A stretch of 64,000 nucleotides of DNA from Panacibacter microcysteis (GCF_015831355.1 NZ_JADWYR010000002.1:1612001-1676000); one strand, 5' to 3'. Counted from the first letter of the stretch, positions 41,886 to 52,055 are shown. Numbers and translations are program-made. Notes: a model not told the origin generated them from the sequence alone.

Positions 41886-42575
41886 TTAGGCGTTATTGTA
41901 CACTTTATAAACAGGTTCTCTCAACACCTCTCCTTTAGCGCTGCAAATAAATTCCAACACTTCAGCGATCTGTCCGGGCTTTACCCATGCATCGTAATCT
42001 GCGCCGGGCATAGACTCACGGTTTGGTGGCGTATCGATGGTACCTGGCGCCACAACAGAGGCTACAACATTGGTACCTTTTGTCTCTTCATTTATAAACT
42101 CTGCCAGGTTGAATAAAAGTGACTTTGCCAAAGCATAGGCCACTACATTCTTACCTTGTGCAGGTTTTAAAGCGGGTCGCGCACCGATAAACACCAGCCT
42201 TCCATACCCGTTTTGTTGCATGTGCGCCAGCAGCGGCCTTGCAACAAAATAAGCTGTTTCAAAATTGAGTGAATATTGCTTCTGGAGATCGGCCCTGGAA
42301 GTTTCTGCCACCGTGCCCATGGCAAAGCCACCTACAAGGAGGAGTGCAGCATCTATCCTGGAATGTTTTGCAATAGTCGCTGCTATAAAGCCGGCGGTAG
42401 CTTCTTCACTGGAAAGGTCAACACTATGAAATTCGAAATGCGTGGAAGAAGCAGCAAACTCCAAGTGATTATCTTTTGAGTCGACAGCTATAACGCGGTA
42501 TGATTCGGACAGAAATTTCTTTACGGTGGCTACACCCAGGTTTCCATTAGCACCTGTTATGATAACGGTTTTCAT
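41886..42575 (-). CDS. Short-chain dehydrogenase/reductase
   Basis: A 229-residue classical SDR with the nucleotide-binding motif TGANGNLG at 7-14 and catalytic YALAK at the expected position (Y-x3-K). The C-terminal segment with PNRESMPGADYDAWVKPGQIAEVLEFI is standard for the family. The substrate is not predictable. It sits between the Crp/Fnr regulator gene (30 bases upstream) and the DinB-like gene (nine bases downstream), which suggests a three-gene operon controlled by that regulator. Confidence 0.93.
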   Translation of the reverse strand: MKTVIITGANGNLGVATVKKFLSESYRVIAVDSKDNHLEFAASSTHFEFHSVDLSSEEATAGFIAATIAKHSRIDAALLLVGGFAMGTVAETSRADLQKQYSLNFETAYFVARPLLAHMQQNGYGRLVFIGARPALKPAQGKNVVAYALAKSLLFNLAEFINEETKGTNVVASVVAPGTIDTPPNRESMPGADYDAWVKPGQIAEVLEFICSAKGEVLREPVYKVYNNA

Positions 42576-42605
42576 TTAATTCGGTTTGCAGCTAAGGTAG
42601 GTTAT

Positions 42606-43301
42606 TCAACTATTGTTATGCCATTGCGTAAGCGTTGACACACGATTTTTATCGATGATTTGTAAATGCCTTCCGTCTGCTTTGATCAACCCTTCTTCTA
42701 TCAGCTCATTAAGCATTCTAAAAAGTGTTTCATAGGTAGTACCAACAAACGACGCCAGGTCTTGCCGGCTGATGTCTATATCTATTATGCCGTTTTCCCG
42801 TACACCAAATTTATTTTCCAATGCAATCAAAGCCTGGGCTATCCTGTTTTTTACGGGCATGTGTACCAGGTTGCGCATATTTTGTTCTGACTCTTTAAGA
42901 TCGCCTGCGAGAAACATTATTAATTCATAACTAAGGTCATGATTGACTTTAATAGTGGCCCTGAAGAAATCAAGATCAAAAAAACATACTTCGGTAGTAC
43001 CAAGTGCAGTGGCAGAAACAGGATATATAAAATCTCCGCCAAGCCCCCTGTGCCCTGCAATGGCGCCACTGTTTGCAAGTCTTAAGATGAGCTCTTTATC
43101 TCCCCATTGCTTGTGTACTTTTACTGTTCCTTCATTGATAAAGTACACACCCCGCACGGCATCGCCTTCTTTAAAAATGAGCTCACCTTTTCTGTATGTG
43201 TAGTTACTGCGGCTGGCAGCAAGCGCAGGTTTCCATTCTTTCATACATAACCTGCACATCATGCAGGTGTTTAAATCGCATTGTTTCTTAGATTCTTTCA
43301 T
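42606..43301 (-). CDS. Crp/Fnr family transcriptional regulator with N-terminal cysteine cluster
   Basis: A 231-residue regulator when started at ATG 43301; a 24-residue extension to 43373 is possible but reads into non-coding sequence. The N-terminus MKESKKQCDLNTCMMCRLC carries four cysteines (C8, C13, C16, C19). The cyclic-nucleotide-binding-like domain spans about 35-150 (GELIFKEGDAVRGVYFINEGTVKVHKQW) and the winged helix follows (DISRQDLASFVGTTYETLFRMLNELIEEG). Cysteine clusters at the N-terminus of Fnr-type regulators can bind a [4Fe-4S] cluster that senses oxygen; this is a possibility here, not shown. The neighbouring SDR and DinB-like genes may be targets. Confidence 0.9.
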   Translation of the reverse strand: MKESKKQCDLNTCMMCRLCMKEWKPALAASRSNYTYRKGELIFKEGDAVRGVYFINEGTVKVHKQWGDKELILRLANSGAIAGHRGLGGDFIYPVSATALGTTEVCFFDLDFFRATIKVNHDLSYELIMFLAGDLKESEQNMRNLVHMPVKNRIAQALIALENKFGVRENGIIDIDISRQDLASFVGTTYETLFRMLNELIEEGLIKADGRHLQIIDKNRVSTLTQWHNNS

Positions 43302-43711
43302 AGTTATTTGTTGGCTGGCCGCGTTCCTGTTACGGAATGTGTTATTGCAAAAAAGTAAAATCAGATCATACAATTGTTTGAGACAGCTTTAAACAAACGA
43401 AGTACGCTGTGAAGGCCTGCTTGTAGTTATTGTTCTCTGCAGAACGTGCATACTGCCTGCTATTGCAATTTACTGCAAATAAACAAAGTAGAAATAATGA
43501 CTATCTGTAATCTGCTAATTACAAGAGATTTTAGCAGAAAATTGATTGTTGGGTGTGAGATGCACACATGTTTGATACCTGGGCTTTACGATGAAAGTCA
43601 GACTATTGCGTATGCAAAGCAAACAGCAACGCAGCAGCTGCCATAACAACGGAACGCACAAGTGAGTGACACAACAGGCGATGCCATGAAAAACAATTGC
43701 TGAAACAACAA
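43302..43711. other. 410-bp intergenic region with truncated repeat
   Basis: Between the regulator gene and the permease gene. It contains the truncated dispersed repeat at 43656-43687, whose upstream flank (about 43630-43655) matches that of the copy at 22738. A 66-codon frame at 43446-43646 runs towards that repeat and has no protein features. No RNA gene was recognised. Confidence 0.55.
43656..43687 (+). repeat. Dispersed repeat copy 16, truncated (GTGACAC form)
   Basis: GCACAAGTGAGTGACACAAC followed by AGGCGATGCCAT; the GCAGCCGGG half is missing. The flank CTGCCATAACAACGGAAC is shared with copy 9, showing that the repeat unit extends upstream of the core. Confidence 0.88.
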
Positions 43712-45181
43712 TTATTTCCTGTTTTTTTTATTGCCTGCTACTGCTATGTAATACAAGGGAATACCGATGAGTGTGATGATTAGACCGGGCCATGTAAACT
43801 GTGGCTTGTAAATAATGAGGAGTACACAAAATGCAACACCCATAATAACATACAGCGCCGGCAGAACCGGGTAACCGAATGCTTTATACGGGCGTGGAAG
43901 ATCGGGTCTTTTAACTCGCAGGATAAATATGCCAACGATTGTTAAAACATAGAATATTACCGCCACAAAAGAGATCATATCAAGCAGGTCTCCGTAGCGC
44001 CCACTTAAACATAGTATGGAAGCTACTACAAACTGCGCCCACAAAGACCATTGCGGAACGGCATTTCCATTGAGCTCGCCTGCTTTTTTGAAAAACAATT
44101 TATCTTTTGCCATGGTGTAATAAACACGTGCACCGGCCAGTATCAGTCCATTGTTGCAACCGAAAGTTGATATCATGATCATTACAGCTATTACATACGT
44201 GCCCACGTTGCCAAAGATGACGTTTGCAGCGGCCACAGCCACACGGTCCTTATCTGCGTGTGCAATTTCATTCATGGGCAGCAGGGATACATATACAAGG
44301 TTGGTAGAGACATAAATGACCGTTACAATCAAGGTGCCGAGAAACAGGCTGAGCCCGATGTTCTTGCCGGGATTTTTTATTTCGCCCGCAATAAAGGTTA
44401 CGTTGTTCCATGCATCGCTGCTGAATACCGATCCAACCATTGCTGCGGCTATGCCGCCGAGGAGTGCAGCGCCCGCAATAGGCGTAACGGCAGAACCTGC
44501 AGCCGGGTTACAGGCATCCAGCAATGATTCTTTGGTGGCCTGCCAGCCTGTGGCCCAGTTGGCCTGCCATATTTCGGGCTTAAATGCTACCAGCCCTGCG
44601 ATGATCAACCCAAACAGCGAAATAAGCTTTGTACCGGTGAAGATATTCTGTATCCACTTGCCGCTTTTTACGCCTTTGGTATTGGTATAAGTAAGCAACC
44701 CAATTATGCCGATGGACACAAATTGTGCGGCGCTGATGGTATAGAATGTTGCATTGCCACAATCGTCTGTTCCGGTAGGAATAGCTACCAGCTTATTATC
44801 TTCACTGAGAAAAGGAATAAGGTAAGCAGCAAACTTTGAGAATGCCACACCAACTGCAGCAATGGTGGCTGTTTGTATGACAGCAAAAAAACTCCAGCCG
44901 TATAAAAATGCTACAAGCGGGTTATAGGCTTCTTTTAAATATACATACTGGCCGCCTGCTTTGGGAAACATGCCGCTTAACTCGCCATAACTTAATGCGG
45001 CCGTAAGCGTCATAAATCCTGTAAGTACCCATACAAGTACAAGCCAGCCTGCGCCACCTACGTTACGGGTAATATCTGCACTTACAATAAAAATTCCTGA
45101 GCCAATCATGCTTCCTGCAACAATCATGGTCGCATCCATCAAGCCAAGTGTAGGTTTAAAACCAGGGGCGTGTTCTGACAT
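43712..45181 (-). CDS. APC-family amino acid permease
   Basis: A 489-residue transporter with about 12 to 13 transmembrane helices. Family markers are TM1 GSMIGSGIFIVSADI with the unwound glycine motif, the TM3 region SYGELSGMFPKAGGQYVYLKEAYNP and the TM6-7 segment VFSSDAWNNVTFIAGEIKNPGKNI. It most resembles the amino acid/polyamine antiporter and LAT-like branch. The substrate is unknown. A terminator-free gap follows to the left; upstream it is 95 bases from the OmpH-like gene's terminator region. Confidence 0.93.
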   Translation of the reverse strand: MSEHAPGFKPTLGLMDATMIVAGSMIGSGIFIVSADITRNVGGAGWLVLVWVLTGFMTLTAALSYGELSGMFPKAGGQYVYLKEAYNPLVAFLYGWSFFAVIQTATIAAVGVAFSKFAAYLIPFLSEDNKLVAIPTGTDDCGNATFYTISAAQFVSIGIIGLLTYTNTKGVKSGKWIQNIFTGTKLISLFGLIIAGLVAFKPEIWQANWATGWQATKESLLDACNPAAGSAVTPIAGAALLGGIAAAMVGSVFSSDAWNNVTFIAGEIKNPGKNIGLSLFLGTLIVTVIYVSTNLVYVSLLPMNEIAHADKDRVAVAAANVIFGNVGTYVIAVMIMISTFGCNNGLILAGARVYYTMAKDKLFFKKAGELNGNAVPQWSLWAQFVVASILCLSGRYGDLLDMISFVAVIFYVLTIVGIFILRVKRPDLPRPYKAFGYPVLPALYVIMGVAFCVLLIIYKPQFTWPGLIITLIGIPLYYIAVAGNKKNRK

Positions 45182-45219
45182 ACTGCAATTATTTTGTGGT
45201 TGATGACTTTACAACATAC

Positions 45220-45251
45220 ATTAAAAATCCCGTTGAAGCATCAACGGGATT
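45220..45251 (-). terminator. Factor-independent terminator of the OmpH-like gene
   Basis: A perfect 11-bp stem (45226-45236 with 45241-45251) with an AGCA loop, followed on the minus strand by TTTAATG. It lies 25 bases after the stop of the 45277-45873 gene, separating it from the permease gene. Confidence 0.78.
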
Positions 45252-45276
45252 GGAAGATATAAAATTATGTGGTAAG

Positions 45277-45873
45277 TTATTTTGTCTTTGTTGCTTTGTA
45301 TTGTGCATTTAGCCCTATAACAATACTGTCAGTTATATTGCGTATAGAATCTTTGTAATACAGGTCATCATCTTTGCTTGATGCAAACACATAAGCATAC
45401 CCTTTGCTGGCACAATATGTTTTAAGATAATCCTGGATCTTAATTTTTACACTTTGCAGCTTATCCAGCATCTCTGCCTGCATTTGAGAATTTACGTTTG
45501 CTTCAGTGGTCTGGTAATCGTTCTGCAGTTTCATCAGTTGTTGCTCATATTCGCTTTGCTGGTTTTGAGACAGCGTTGGCCCTTTTTCCTGGTATTCCCT
45601 TAATTTACCCTGGTAGCGGTTGCGGATGCTGTTGAGTTGTGCGCTGTAATCAGCATCTTTTTTTGTCAGGTAGTCTTTCACCTCTTTATAATATTCATAT
45701 TGCGTTTGCAAAGAATCCAGTTCAAAGTAAGCAATTTTAAAAGTGTTTGCCGCAGCGGTTTGTGCCTGCTCAATCTTGTGAGAGTCCCTGTGGGTATAGT
45801 CAAAATAGAGATAGTAAAGTACACCAACAGCAATAATCAATACCACATTCAAACCAAGTAAAGCCTTATTCAT
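45277..45873 (-). CDS. OmpH/Skp-like coiled-coil protein with N-terminal membrane anchor
   Basis: A 198-residue protein with an N-terminal hydrophobic segment (ALLGLNVVLIIAVGVLYYLYF) and a long coiled coil (about 45-150) of the OmpH/Skp family, which are periplasmic chaperones for outer-membrane proteins. The anchor appears uncleaved, so the protein may stay in the inner membrane rather than be free as Skp is. The C-terminal part YCASKGYAYVFASSKDDDLYYKDS and the short strand following are typical of OmpH in Bacteroidota. It is monocistronic with its own terminator. Confidence 0.85.
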   Translation of the reverse strand: MNKALLGLNVVLIIAVGVLYYLYFDYTHRDSHKIEQAQTAAANTFKIAYFELDSLQTQYEYYKEVKDYLTKKDADYSAQLNSIRNRYQGKLREYQEKGPTLSQNQQSEYEQQLMKLQNDYQTTEANVNSQMQAEMLDKLQSVKIKIQDYLKTYCASKGYAYVFASSKDDDLYYKDSIRNITDSIVIGLNAQYKATKTK

Positions 45874-45953
45874 GCATGCAAGATTTTAAGGCGTGTAAGA
45901 TATATGGATTTTTAAAAAACGATTTGTTAAAACACTTAACAAATTAAATATTG

Positions 45954-46006
45954 TGAGCCCGGCAACATTGCTATTATTGAGCTGCTGTTGCGTCGCACTC
46001 TTGTAC
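45954..46006 (-). repeat. Dispersed repeat copy 17 (GCGACGC form)
   Basis: TGAGCCCGGCAACATTGC outer end, GAGCTGC linker and core TGTTGCGTCGCACTCTTGTAC, between rpoC and the OmpH-like gene. Confidence 0.92.
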
Positions 46007-46159
46007 TGCATATAACACTGCAGCATTTGCTGCCTTCGTATTACACCACAGGCAGGTTAACAAACGCCCCCACATGCAAACGCTATCAGCAAACGGAATT
46101 ACGCGACATATAAATAACAGCCCTGCAACGATTGTCAGATTATATAAGTATGGTGTCAA

Positions 46160-46190
46160 ACAAAAACGGGAAGCAAAATTGCTTCCCGTT
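46160..46190 (-). terminator. Factor-independent terminator of rpoC
   Basis: A perfect 12-bp stem (46165-46176 with 46179-46190) with an AA loop; the minus-strand tail reads TTTTTGTTTGAC. It is 22 bases from the rpoC stop. Confidence 0.88.
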
Positions 46191-46211
46191 CTTTATCATC
46201 AGTATTTCAAA

Positions 46212-49200
46212 TTATTCTTCATCATCAAAATTCATCACCTCGCGGGCAGTAGCAAGTAATTCATATTCTTCCTTGTTACCAACAATGATGTTCTCGAATT
46301 CTTTCTGACCGCTACCGGCAGGAATCAGGTGACCGGTAATAACGTTTTCTTTCAATCCAAGCATTTCATCCGTTTTACCTTGTATTGCAGCAGAGCTCAA
46401 TACTTTGGTTGTTTCCTGGAATGATGCCGCGGATATCCAGCTTGGTACACCTAATGATGCCTTTGTGATACCAAGTAATACCGGTGTTGCTGTTGCCGGC
46501 TGCGCATCCCTCACTTCCACCAGTTTCTTATCTGACCGGCGGAGCACGGAGTTTTCTTCACGCAACTCACGAACAGAAACGATCTGACCAGCCCTGAACT
46601 TAGTGCTTTCGCCAGCTTCAGTTACAACTTTCTTGTCAAAGATTCGATCATTCTCTTCATTGAATTCGTAACGGTCTTCAAGATCTTCTTCCAGGAAGCG
46701 TGTATCACCTGCGTCAACAATTTCTACCTTTTTCATCATCTGGCGTACAATCACTTCAATGTGTTTGTCATTTATACGCACACCCTGTAAACGGTAAACT
46801 TCCTGTATTTCATTTACTACATATTCCTGTACTGCAAACGGTCCTTTGATTGTTAAAATATCAGCAGGTGCAATCTGGCCATCAGATAGAGCAGCACCGG
46901 CTTTTACAAAGTCACCATCCTGCACCAGTATCTGTCTTGTAAGCGGCACAAGGTATTTTTTAACAACACCATCTTTTGCCTCTACCACGATCTCACGGTT
47001 ACCACGTTTTACGTTACCAAATGCCACCACACCGTCTATTTCACAAACCACCGCAGGGTTGCTCGGGTTACGTGCTTCGAAAAGTTCAGTTACACGTGGA
47101 AGACCCCCTGTGATATCACCGCTTTTACGCATGGTTCTCGGAATCTTCGCAATTACCTGTCCGGCTTTTACGGCTTCATTTTCTTCAATAATCAACCGTG
47201 TTCCTACAGGCAGGTTGTACACTTTATTTTCCTTTCCTTCCACAACCAGGCCAGGGATCTTCGTTTTATCTTTTGTTTCAATAACCACTTTATCACGGTG
47301 ACCGGTTTGCTCATCCGCCTCTTCGCGGTAAGTAATACCTTCTATTACGTTTTCAAAACGCACTTCACCCGCAATTTCAGAGATGATTACATTATTGAAC
47401 GGATCCCATGTACATATAACATCACCTTTCTTAATTTCCTGTCCGTCTTTTACAGCAAGTGTAGAACCGTAAGGAATATTATTGGTAATAAGAAGGCGGT
47501 CGTTCTTCACATCCATTATCCTTACTTCACCTGTACGGCCAATTACTGTCTGTACTTTCTGACCCTCTGCATTTTCCGTTGTAACGGTACGCAGACCATC
47601 AAACTGTATAGTACCATCAAACCTGGCAGTTAATGAAGATTCTACTGAAGCAGAACCCGCAACACCACCCACGTGGAAGGTACGAAGTGTAAGCTGTGTA
47701 CCTGGCTCACCGATTGACTGAGCAGCGATGATACCTACTGCATCACCTCTCTGCGCAATGGTACCGGTTGCGAGATTTTTACCATAACATTTTACACACA
47801 CACCGCGCTTGGATTCGCATGTTAATACAGAACGGATTTCCACTGTTTCAACACCTGCTTCTTCTATTTGCCTGGCCACGTCTGCCATTATTTCCTCACC
47901 CGCTGTAATGATCAGTTCATCAGTTACAGGATGGTAAACATCATGCAACGATGTACGGCCTTCTATTCTGTCTGATAATGGTTCTATGATATCCTCATTA
48001 TCTTTTAATGCACTTGTTGCGTTACCGCGAAGTGTTCCGCAATCTTCTTCACTGATTACAACATCCTGAGCTACGTCAACAAGACGACGGGTAAGGTAAC
48101 CCGCATCTGCTGTTTTAAGGGCCGTATCAGCAAGACCTTTACGTGCACCGTGCGTAGAGATGAAGTAATCCAATACGTTCAGACCACCTTTAAAATTTGA
48201 AAGAATCGGGTTCTCAATGATCTCAGAACCTGTAGAACCGGATTTTCTTGGTTTAGCCATCAGACCCCTGATACCAGCAAGCTGTTTTACCTGCTGCTTT
48301 GAACCACGGGCACCGGAATCAAGCATCATATACACAGAGTTGAAACCCTGCTTATCAGTCGCCATTTCACGGATAAGTGTTTCTGTAATACGGGTATCTA
48401 CACGGCTCCAGATATCGATAACCTGGTTATAACGCTCATTATTGGTAATAAGGCCCATATTATAGTTTTCCCATACCTCATCTACTTCCACTTTTGCCTG
48501 ATCGAGCAGTTCGTTCCTCATTTCCGGAATGATCAGGTCATTCACATTAAACGACAAACCTCCCCTGAAAGCCATGCGGAAGCCCAATGTCTTGATATCA
48601 TCAAGGAATTTGGCTGCAGTAGGTACGTTGGTAATTTTTATAATATCGCCGATAATTTCTCTCAAGCTTTTCTTCGTAAGTAGTGCATTAACAAAACCTA
48701 CTTTTTCCGGCACAAACTGGTTAAACAATACACGGCCTACCGTTGTATCGATAAGCTTCTTTACAATATCTCCGTTAGACTGGCGAACGTTCACTTTCAC
48801 TTTAATACCCGCATGCAGGTCGGCACGACCTTCATTGTACGCAATCATCACTTCTTCCATGCTGTAAAAGGTCATGTTTTCACCTTTTACTTTTTCAGTT
48901 TCAGTTGAACGCTTGCCTTTTGAAATGTAGTAAAGACCAAGAACCATGTCCTGTGAAGGAAGGGTGATCGGTGTACCGTTCTGAGGATTAAGAATGTTAT
49001 GCGCAGAGAGCATCAGCAACTGGGCTTCAAGAATTGCAGCATTGCTCAAAGGTACGTGTACCGCCATCTGGTCACCATCAAAATCCGCGTTGAACGCCGT
49101 GGTAACCAACGGGTGCAGCTGTATCGCTTTACCTTCAACAAGTTTAGGCTGAAATGCCTGGATAGAAAGTCTGTGAAGCGTAGGAGCACGGTTAAGCATA

Positions 49201-50504
49201 ACCGGGTGCCCTTTCAATATATTTTCCAGGATATCCCAAACAACAGCATCTTTTCTGTCAACGAGTTTCTTTGCCGACTTAACTGTTTTTACGATACCTC
49301 TTTCGATAAGTTTGCGAATAATAAATGGCTTGAACAATTCTGCGGCCATATCTTTTGGAAGACCACATTCATGCATTTTCAACTCAGGGCCAACCACGAT
49401 AACCGAACGACCGGAATAGTCAACACGTTTACCAAGCAGGTTCTGGCGGAAACGACCTTGTTTACCTTTCAGTACATCTGAAAGTGATTTCAGGGCTCGG
49501 CCACCTTCAGCTTTTACCGCATTTGATTTACGGCTGTTATCAAATAATGAATCTATCGCTTCCTGCAGCATACGTTTTTCGTTACGCAGGATTACCTCAG
49601 GTGCTTTGATTTCTAATAACCTCTTCAGACGATTGTTACGGATGATAACACGGCGGTACAGGTCATTCAGATCAGAAGAAGCAAAACGTCCACCGTCCAA
49701 AGGTACCAACGGACGCAATTCCGGTGGAATAACTGGAATATATTGCATAACCATCCATTCCGGACGGTTGGTAATTCTTGTACTCGCATCGCGGAATGCT
49801 TCTACTACGCTCAAACGCTTTAAAGCGTCTGCTTTACGCTGCTGGGAAGTCTCCGTTGCCGCTGCATTACGTAAAGAGAAACTTAATTCATCAAGGTCTA
49901 ACCTGCCCAGAAGATCATGGACAGCTTCAGCACCCATTTTGGCAATGAATTTCTGTGGATCTTCATCGGGCAGATATTGATTATCCTTTGGCAAACCATC
50001 AATAATATCCAGGTATTCTTCTTCTGACAGAAGATCACCCGTTTTTAACCCCTTGTCTTCACGCAAACCTGCCTGTATTACAGCAAATCTTTCATAATAA
50101 ACGATGCTCTCTAATTTTTTAGAGCTCATACCAAGGAGGTAACCAATTTTGTTGGGAAGGCTTTTAAAATACCAGATGTGTACTACCGGCACTACCAGTT
50201 TGATGTGCCCCATTCTTTCACGACGTACTTTCTTCTCGGTTACTTCCACACCACACCTGTCGCAAACGATACCTTTATAACGGATGCGCTTGTATTTGCC
50301 ACACGCACATTCGTAATCTTTTACAGGTCCGAAGATTCTTTCGCAAAACAAACCATCACGCTCAGGCTTATAAGTTCTGTAGTTGATGGTTTCAGGCTTT
50401 AAAACTTCGCCAAAGCTGCGTTCGAGAATGCTGTCGGGAGACGCAAGACCAATGGTAATTTGAGAAAAGTTTGATCTTGGACGGTTGTCTTTTTTAATAG
50501 CCAT
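46212..50504 (-). CDS. rpoC: DNA-directed RNA polymerase subunit beta'
   Basis: The beta' subunit carries the catalytic Mg-binding loop. The 1430-residue protein has the N-terminal zinc ribbon (C66, C68, C81, C84), the DNA clamp, the catalytic block NADFDGDQM at 472-480 with D474/D476/D478, the trigger loop region and the second zinc site ([15 protein letters not shown]). Length and order match a Bacteroidota rpoC. It lacks its usual upstream neighbour: rpoB is not within the window, and 280 non-coding bases plus a membrane protein gene precede it. It has its own terminator, so it appears to be a monocistronic unit with a leader containing a hairpin (50599-50621). Confidence 0.98.
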   Translation of the reverse strand: MAIKKDNRPRSNFSQITIGLASPDSILERSFGEVLKPETINYRTYKPERDGLFCERIFGPVKDYECACGKYKRIRYKGIVCDRCGVEVTEKKVRRERMGHIKLVVPVVHIWYFKSLPNKIGYLLGMSSKKLESIVYYERFAVIQAGLREDKGLKTGDLLSEEEYLDIIDGLPKDNQYLPDEDPQKFIAKMGAEAVHDLLGRLDLDELSFSLRNAAATETSQQRKADALKRLSVVEAFRDASTRITNRPEWMVMQYIPVIPPELRPLVPLDGGRFASSDLNDLYRRVIIRNNRLKRLLEIKAPEVILRNEKRMLQEAIDSLFDNSRKSNAVKAEGGRALKSLSDVLKGKQGRFRQNLLGKRVDYSGRSVIVVGPELKMHECGLPKDMAAELFKPFIIRKLIERGIVKTVKSAKKLVDRKDAVVWDILENILKGHPVMLNRAPTLHRLSIQAFQPKLVEGKAIQLHPLVTTAFNADFDGDQMAVHVPLSNAAILEAQLLMLSAHNILNPQNGTPITLPSQDMVLGLYYISKGKRSTETEKVKGENMTFYSMEEVMIAYNEGRADLHAGIKVKVNVRQSNGDIVKKLIDTTVGRVLFNQFVPEKVGFVNALLTKKSLREIIGDIIKITNVPTAAKFLDDIKTLGFRMAFRGGLSFNVNDLIIPEMRNELLDQAKVEVDEVWENYNMGLITNNERYNQVIDIWSRVDTRITETLIREMATDKQGFNSVYMMLDSGARGSKQQVKQLAGIRGLMAKPRKSGSTGSEIIENPILSNFKGGLNVLDYFISTHGARKGLADTALKTADAGYLTRRLVDVAQDVVISEEDCGTLRGNATSALKDNEDIIEPLSDRIEGRTSLHDVYHPVTDELIITAGEEIMADVARQIEEAGVETVEIRSVLTCESKRGVCVKCYGKNLATGTIAQRGDAVGIIAAQSIGEPGTQLTLRTFHVGGVAGSASVESSLTARFDGTIQFDGLRTVTTENAEGQKVQTVIGRTGEVRIMDVKNDRLLITNNIPYGSTLAVKDGQEIKKGDVICTWDPFNNVIISEIAGEVRFENVIEGITYREEADEQTGHRDKVVIETKDKTKIPGLVVEGKENKVYNLPVGTRLIIEENEAVKAGQVIAKIPRTMRKSGDITGGLPRVTELFEARNPSNPAVVCEIDGVVAFGNVKRGNREIVVEAKDGVVKKYLVPLTRQILVQDGDFVKAGAALSDGQIAPADILTIKGPFAVQEYVVNEIQEVYRLQGVRINDKHIEVIVRQMMKKVEIVDAGDTRFLEEDLEDRYEFNEENDRIFDKKVVTEAGESTKFRAGQIVSVRELREENSVLRRSDKKLVEVRDAQPATATPVLLGITKASLGVPSWISAASFQETTKVLSSAAIQGKTDEMLGLKENVITGHLIPAGSGQKEFENIIVGNKEEYELLATAREVMNFDDEE

Positions 50505-50598
50505 ATTAAAAATTGCAATTTTTAGATTGTGATTTTGAAAACCTGCTTCCGTAATCTAATCAATAAAAATAAATTTAAAGGTTATACACTATCACTGC

Positions 50599-50621
50599 AA
50601 TACTTTGATCTGCAAAGTATT
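50599..50621. promoter_or_regulatory. Palindrome in the upstream region of rpoC
   Basis: AATACTTTG and its inverted copy CAAAGTATT flank ATCTG, forming a perfect 9-bp stem about 95 bases upstream of the rpoC start. It has no T-run on either strand and is not a standard terminator. It could be an operator, a leader-RNA structure or part of a promoter region; upstream at 50704-50711 (minus strand TACCTTTG) is a match to the -7 consensus, which would place the hairpin in a 190-base leader. Confidence 0.45.
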
Positions 50622-50784
50622 ACATAAAAATAGCTACTCACTTTTAAAAAAAATTTTATTGATAAACCCTATTGGAGACAATTCTTCAAAATGCATAGGG
50701 CGGCAAAGGTAAGTATTTAAAGCCATTCCTGATACAGAAAATTTTTATAATAAACAACTGATTTACCAAGGGTTGTTAACAACT

Positions 50785-51303
50785 TTAGAAAATAAGTTTA
50801 TCTACAATCAGTAAAGCTATAATTCCCGATATCCACAGCCAATCCTGCCGCGATGGTGCATACTTTTTCCTGAAAGGGGCCAGCAATAAAACTGCAAAAA
50901 GGATAAAAAAAGCGATGGCTGTATAGCCATAACTTTTGTAAAACCCTGCATAGGTTGCACTCGCATCCATGGCATTGGTACGGGAAGAAATCAGGAAGAT
51001 AACCCCAAGCATGGCAGACGAAATGAGCGAGAGTATCCAGCCTTTTTTGTCATTGAACAACATCATCCATCCACCGAAAACGCCTGAAATGCTTACCAAT
51101 ACAGGCAGGTGATGACCTTTTACCACATCCCAGTACGACATTTTACCGGTTTGAATAATTCCTGATGTGATAAAATCGTACACCAGTTTTACTTCGTAGT
51201 AAAGGATCACAAGGCTTCCCAATGCAATCAGGAGGGCAATGACTTTTTCTAAAACAGTAAAACCGGTACTAAGGCTGGCGAGAGAAACTTCTTTTGAAGG
51301 CAT
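50785..51303 (-). CDS. Hypothetical integral membrane protein
   Basis: A 172-residue protein when started at ATG 51303 (MPSKEVSLASLSTGFTV); a 16-residue extension upstream is not needed. It has five hydrophobic segments (about 18-40, 62-80, 85-105, 120-142 and 152-170). The sequence is compact and has few charged residues except the loop FRKKYAPSRQDW. No family is recognised. It is downstream of the subunit-3 gene, whose terminator (51334-51365) is 30 bases upstream of its start, so it has its own promoter or relies on read-through. Confidence 0.75.
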   Translation of the reverse strand: MPSKEVSLASLSTGFTVLEKVIALLIALGSLVILYYEVKLVYDFITSGIIQTGKMSYWDVVKGHHLPVLVSISGVFGGWMMLFNDKKGWILSLISSAMLGVIFLISSRTNAMDASATYAGFYKSYGYTAIAFFILFAVLLLAPFRKKYAPSRQDWLWISGIIALLIVDKLIF

Positions 51304-51333
51304 GGCAATTATATGGTTGAGCGACAAATTAAA

Positions 51334-51365
51334 TAAAAAATCCCGGCACAATCTGTAACCGGGAT
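51334..51365 (-). terminator. Factor-independent terminator after the subunit-3 gene
   Basis: A 7-bp stem (ATCCCGG at 51340-51346 with CCGGGAT at 51359-51365) and a 12-base loop, with a minus-strand run of six T (51334-51339). It begins 22 bases after the stop at 51387. Confidence 0.75.
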
Positions 51366-51386
51366 CAATTATGTTTTACAAATGCC

Positions 51387-52055
51387 TTAGTAACTGGCGC
51401 ATTCTTTCATTTCTTTTTCGGTGTATGCATAACCATACTGTTTTAAAACATCATCCGGTACACCATTCCACTTATTGGGCGTATTGCCAACATAACCTAC
51501 ATCTTTTACACCAATCTCAGAGGTGTAAAAACCGGTTGCTGTAAGATTACGCATAAGATTGAAGAACGATACTCCCTGGCTCATTTCTGGTTTTGCCTTT
51601 TTTGGATATGCGATTGCATCTACCATTTCCATTTGCTGCTCTTTGGTACAATCGGTAAAAGCTTTTCCATAAAGTTCTATACACTTAAGATCGAGCCAGC
51701 GCAAACCGCCGCGCATAGGCACCTGGTGCTGCGGCATATCTTTTACAATGAATTCTATAAACTCCGGCACTTTAGCGTCGCTTGCGCTGCCGCTTATATC
51801 GTCTTTGGGAATAATAATATCACCCAGTAAAGTGATGGTAGCCATTTCTGCGTCTGTAAAAAATTTTGGTGCATTTTTGATTGCGTCTTCATGCACCTGC
51901 TCTTCCGCCATACGGTTATAGCCGTCTTTCTTTGCTTCGGCGGGTGAATCTGCCTTTCCTTTTAGATCTTTGTCGTCTGACTTGCAGGCGTCTACCAGTA
52001 CGCCGGTAGCTACAGTACCAACGGCAATGGCTTTTAACGATTTTCTTCTATCCAT
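51387..52055 (-). CDS. Gluconate 2-dehydrogenase subunit 3-like protein
   Basis: The small subunit partners a GMC-type FAD dehydrogenase and guides its export. The product is 222 residues from ATG 52055. The N-terminus MDRRKSLKAIAVGTVATGVLVDAC has a twin arginine and a cysteine at position 24 that may be a lipobox (VLVDAC is a weak match). The domain spans about 65-215 with FTDAEMATITLLGDIIIPKDD, a hallmark opening of the family, and FFNLMRNLTATGFYTSEIG near the end. The GMC enzyme gene is upstream on the same strand, 221 bases away with a dispersed repeat between. Such pairs include glucoside 3-dehydrogenases and gluconate dehydrogenases. Confidence 0.9.
   Translation of the reverse strand: MDRRKSLKAIAVGTVATGVLVDACKSDDKDLKGKADSPAEAKKDGYNRMAEEQVHEDAIKNAPKFFTDAEMATITLLGDIIIPKDDISGSASDAKVPEFIEFIVKDMPQHQVPMRGGLRWLDLKCIELYGKAFTDCTKEQQMEMVDAIAYPKKAKPEMSQGVSFFNLMRNLTATGFYTSEIGVKDVGYVGNTPNKWNGVPDDVLKQYGYAYTEKEMKECASY

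Larger units (their letters stand above)
45874..46211. other. 338-bp gap between OmpH-like gene and rpoC
   Basis: It contains a dispersed repeat (45954-46006) and the rpoC terminator (46160-46190). The remaining sequence, about 46010-46155, has no open frame with protein features and no RNA structure that I recognise. The promoter of the OmpH-like gene should lie at its left end. Confidence 0.6.

Noticed and set aside
43446-43646. 66-codon frame in the gap upstream of the Crp/Fnr gene
   Set aside because: Composition is not protein-like, it ends beside a truncated repeat, and there is no supporting start context.
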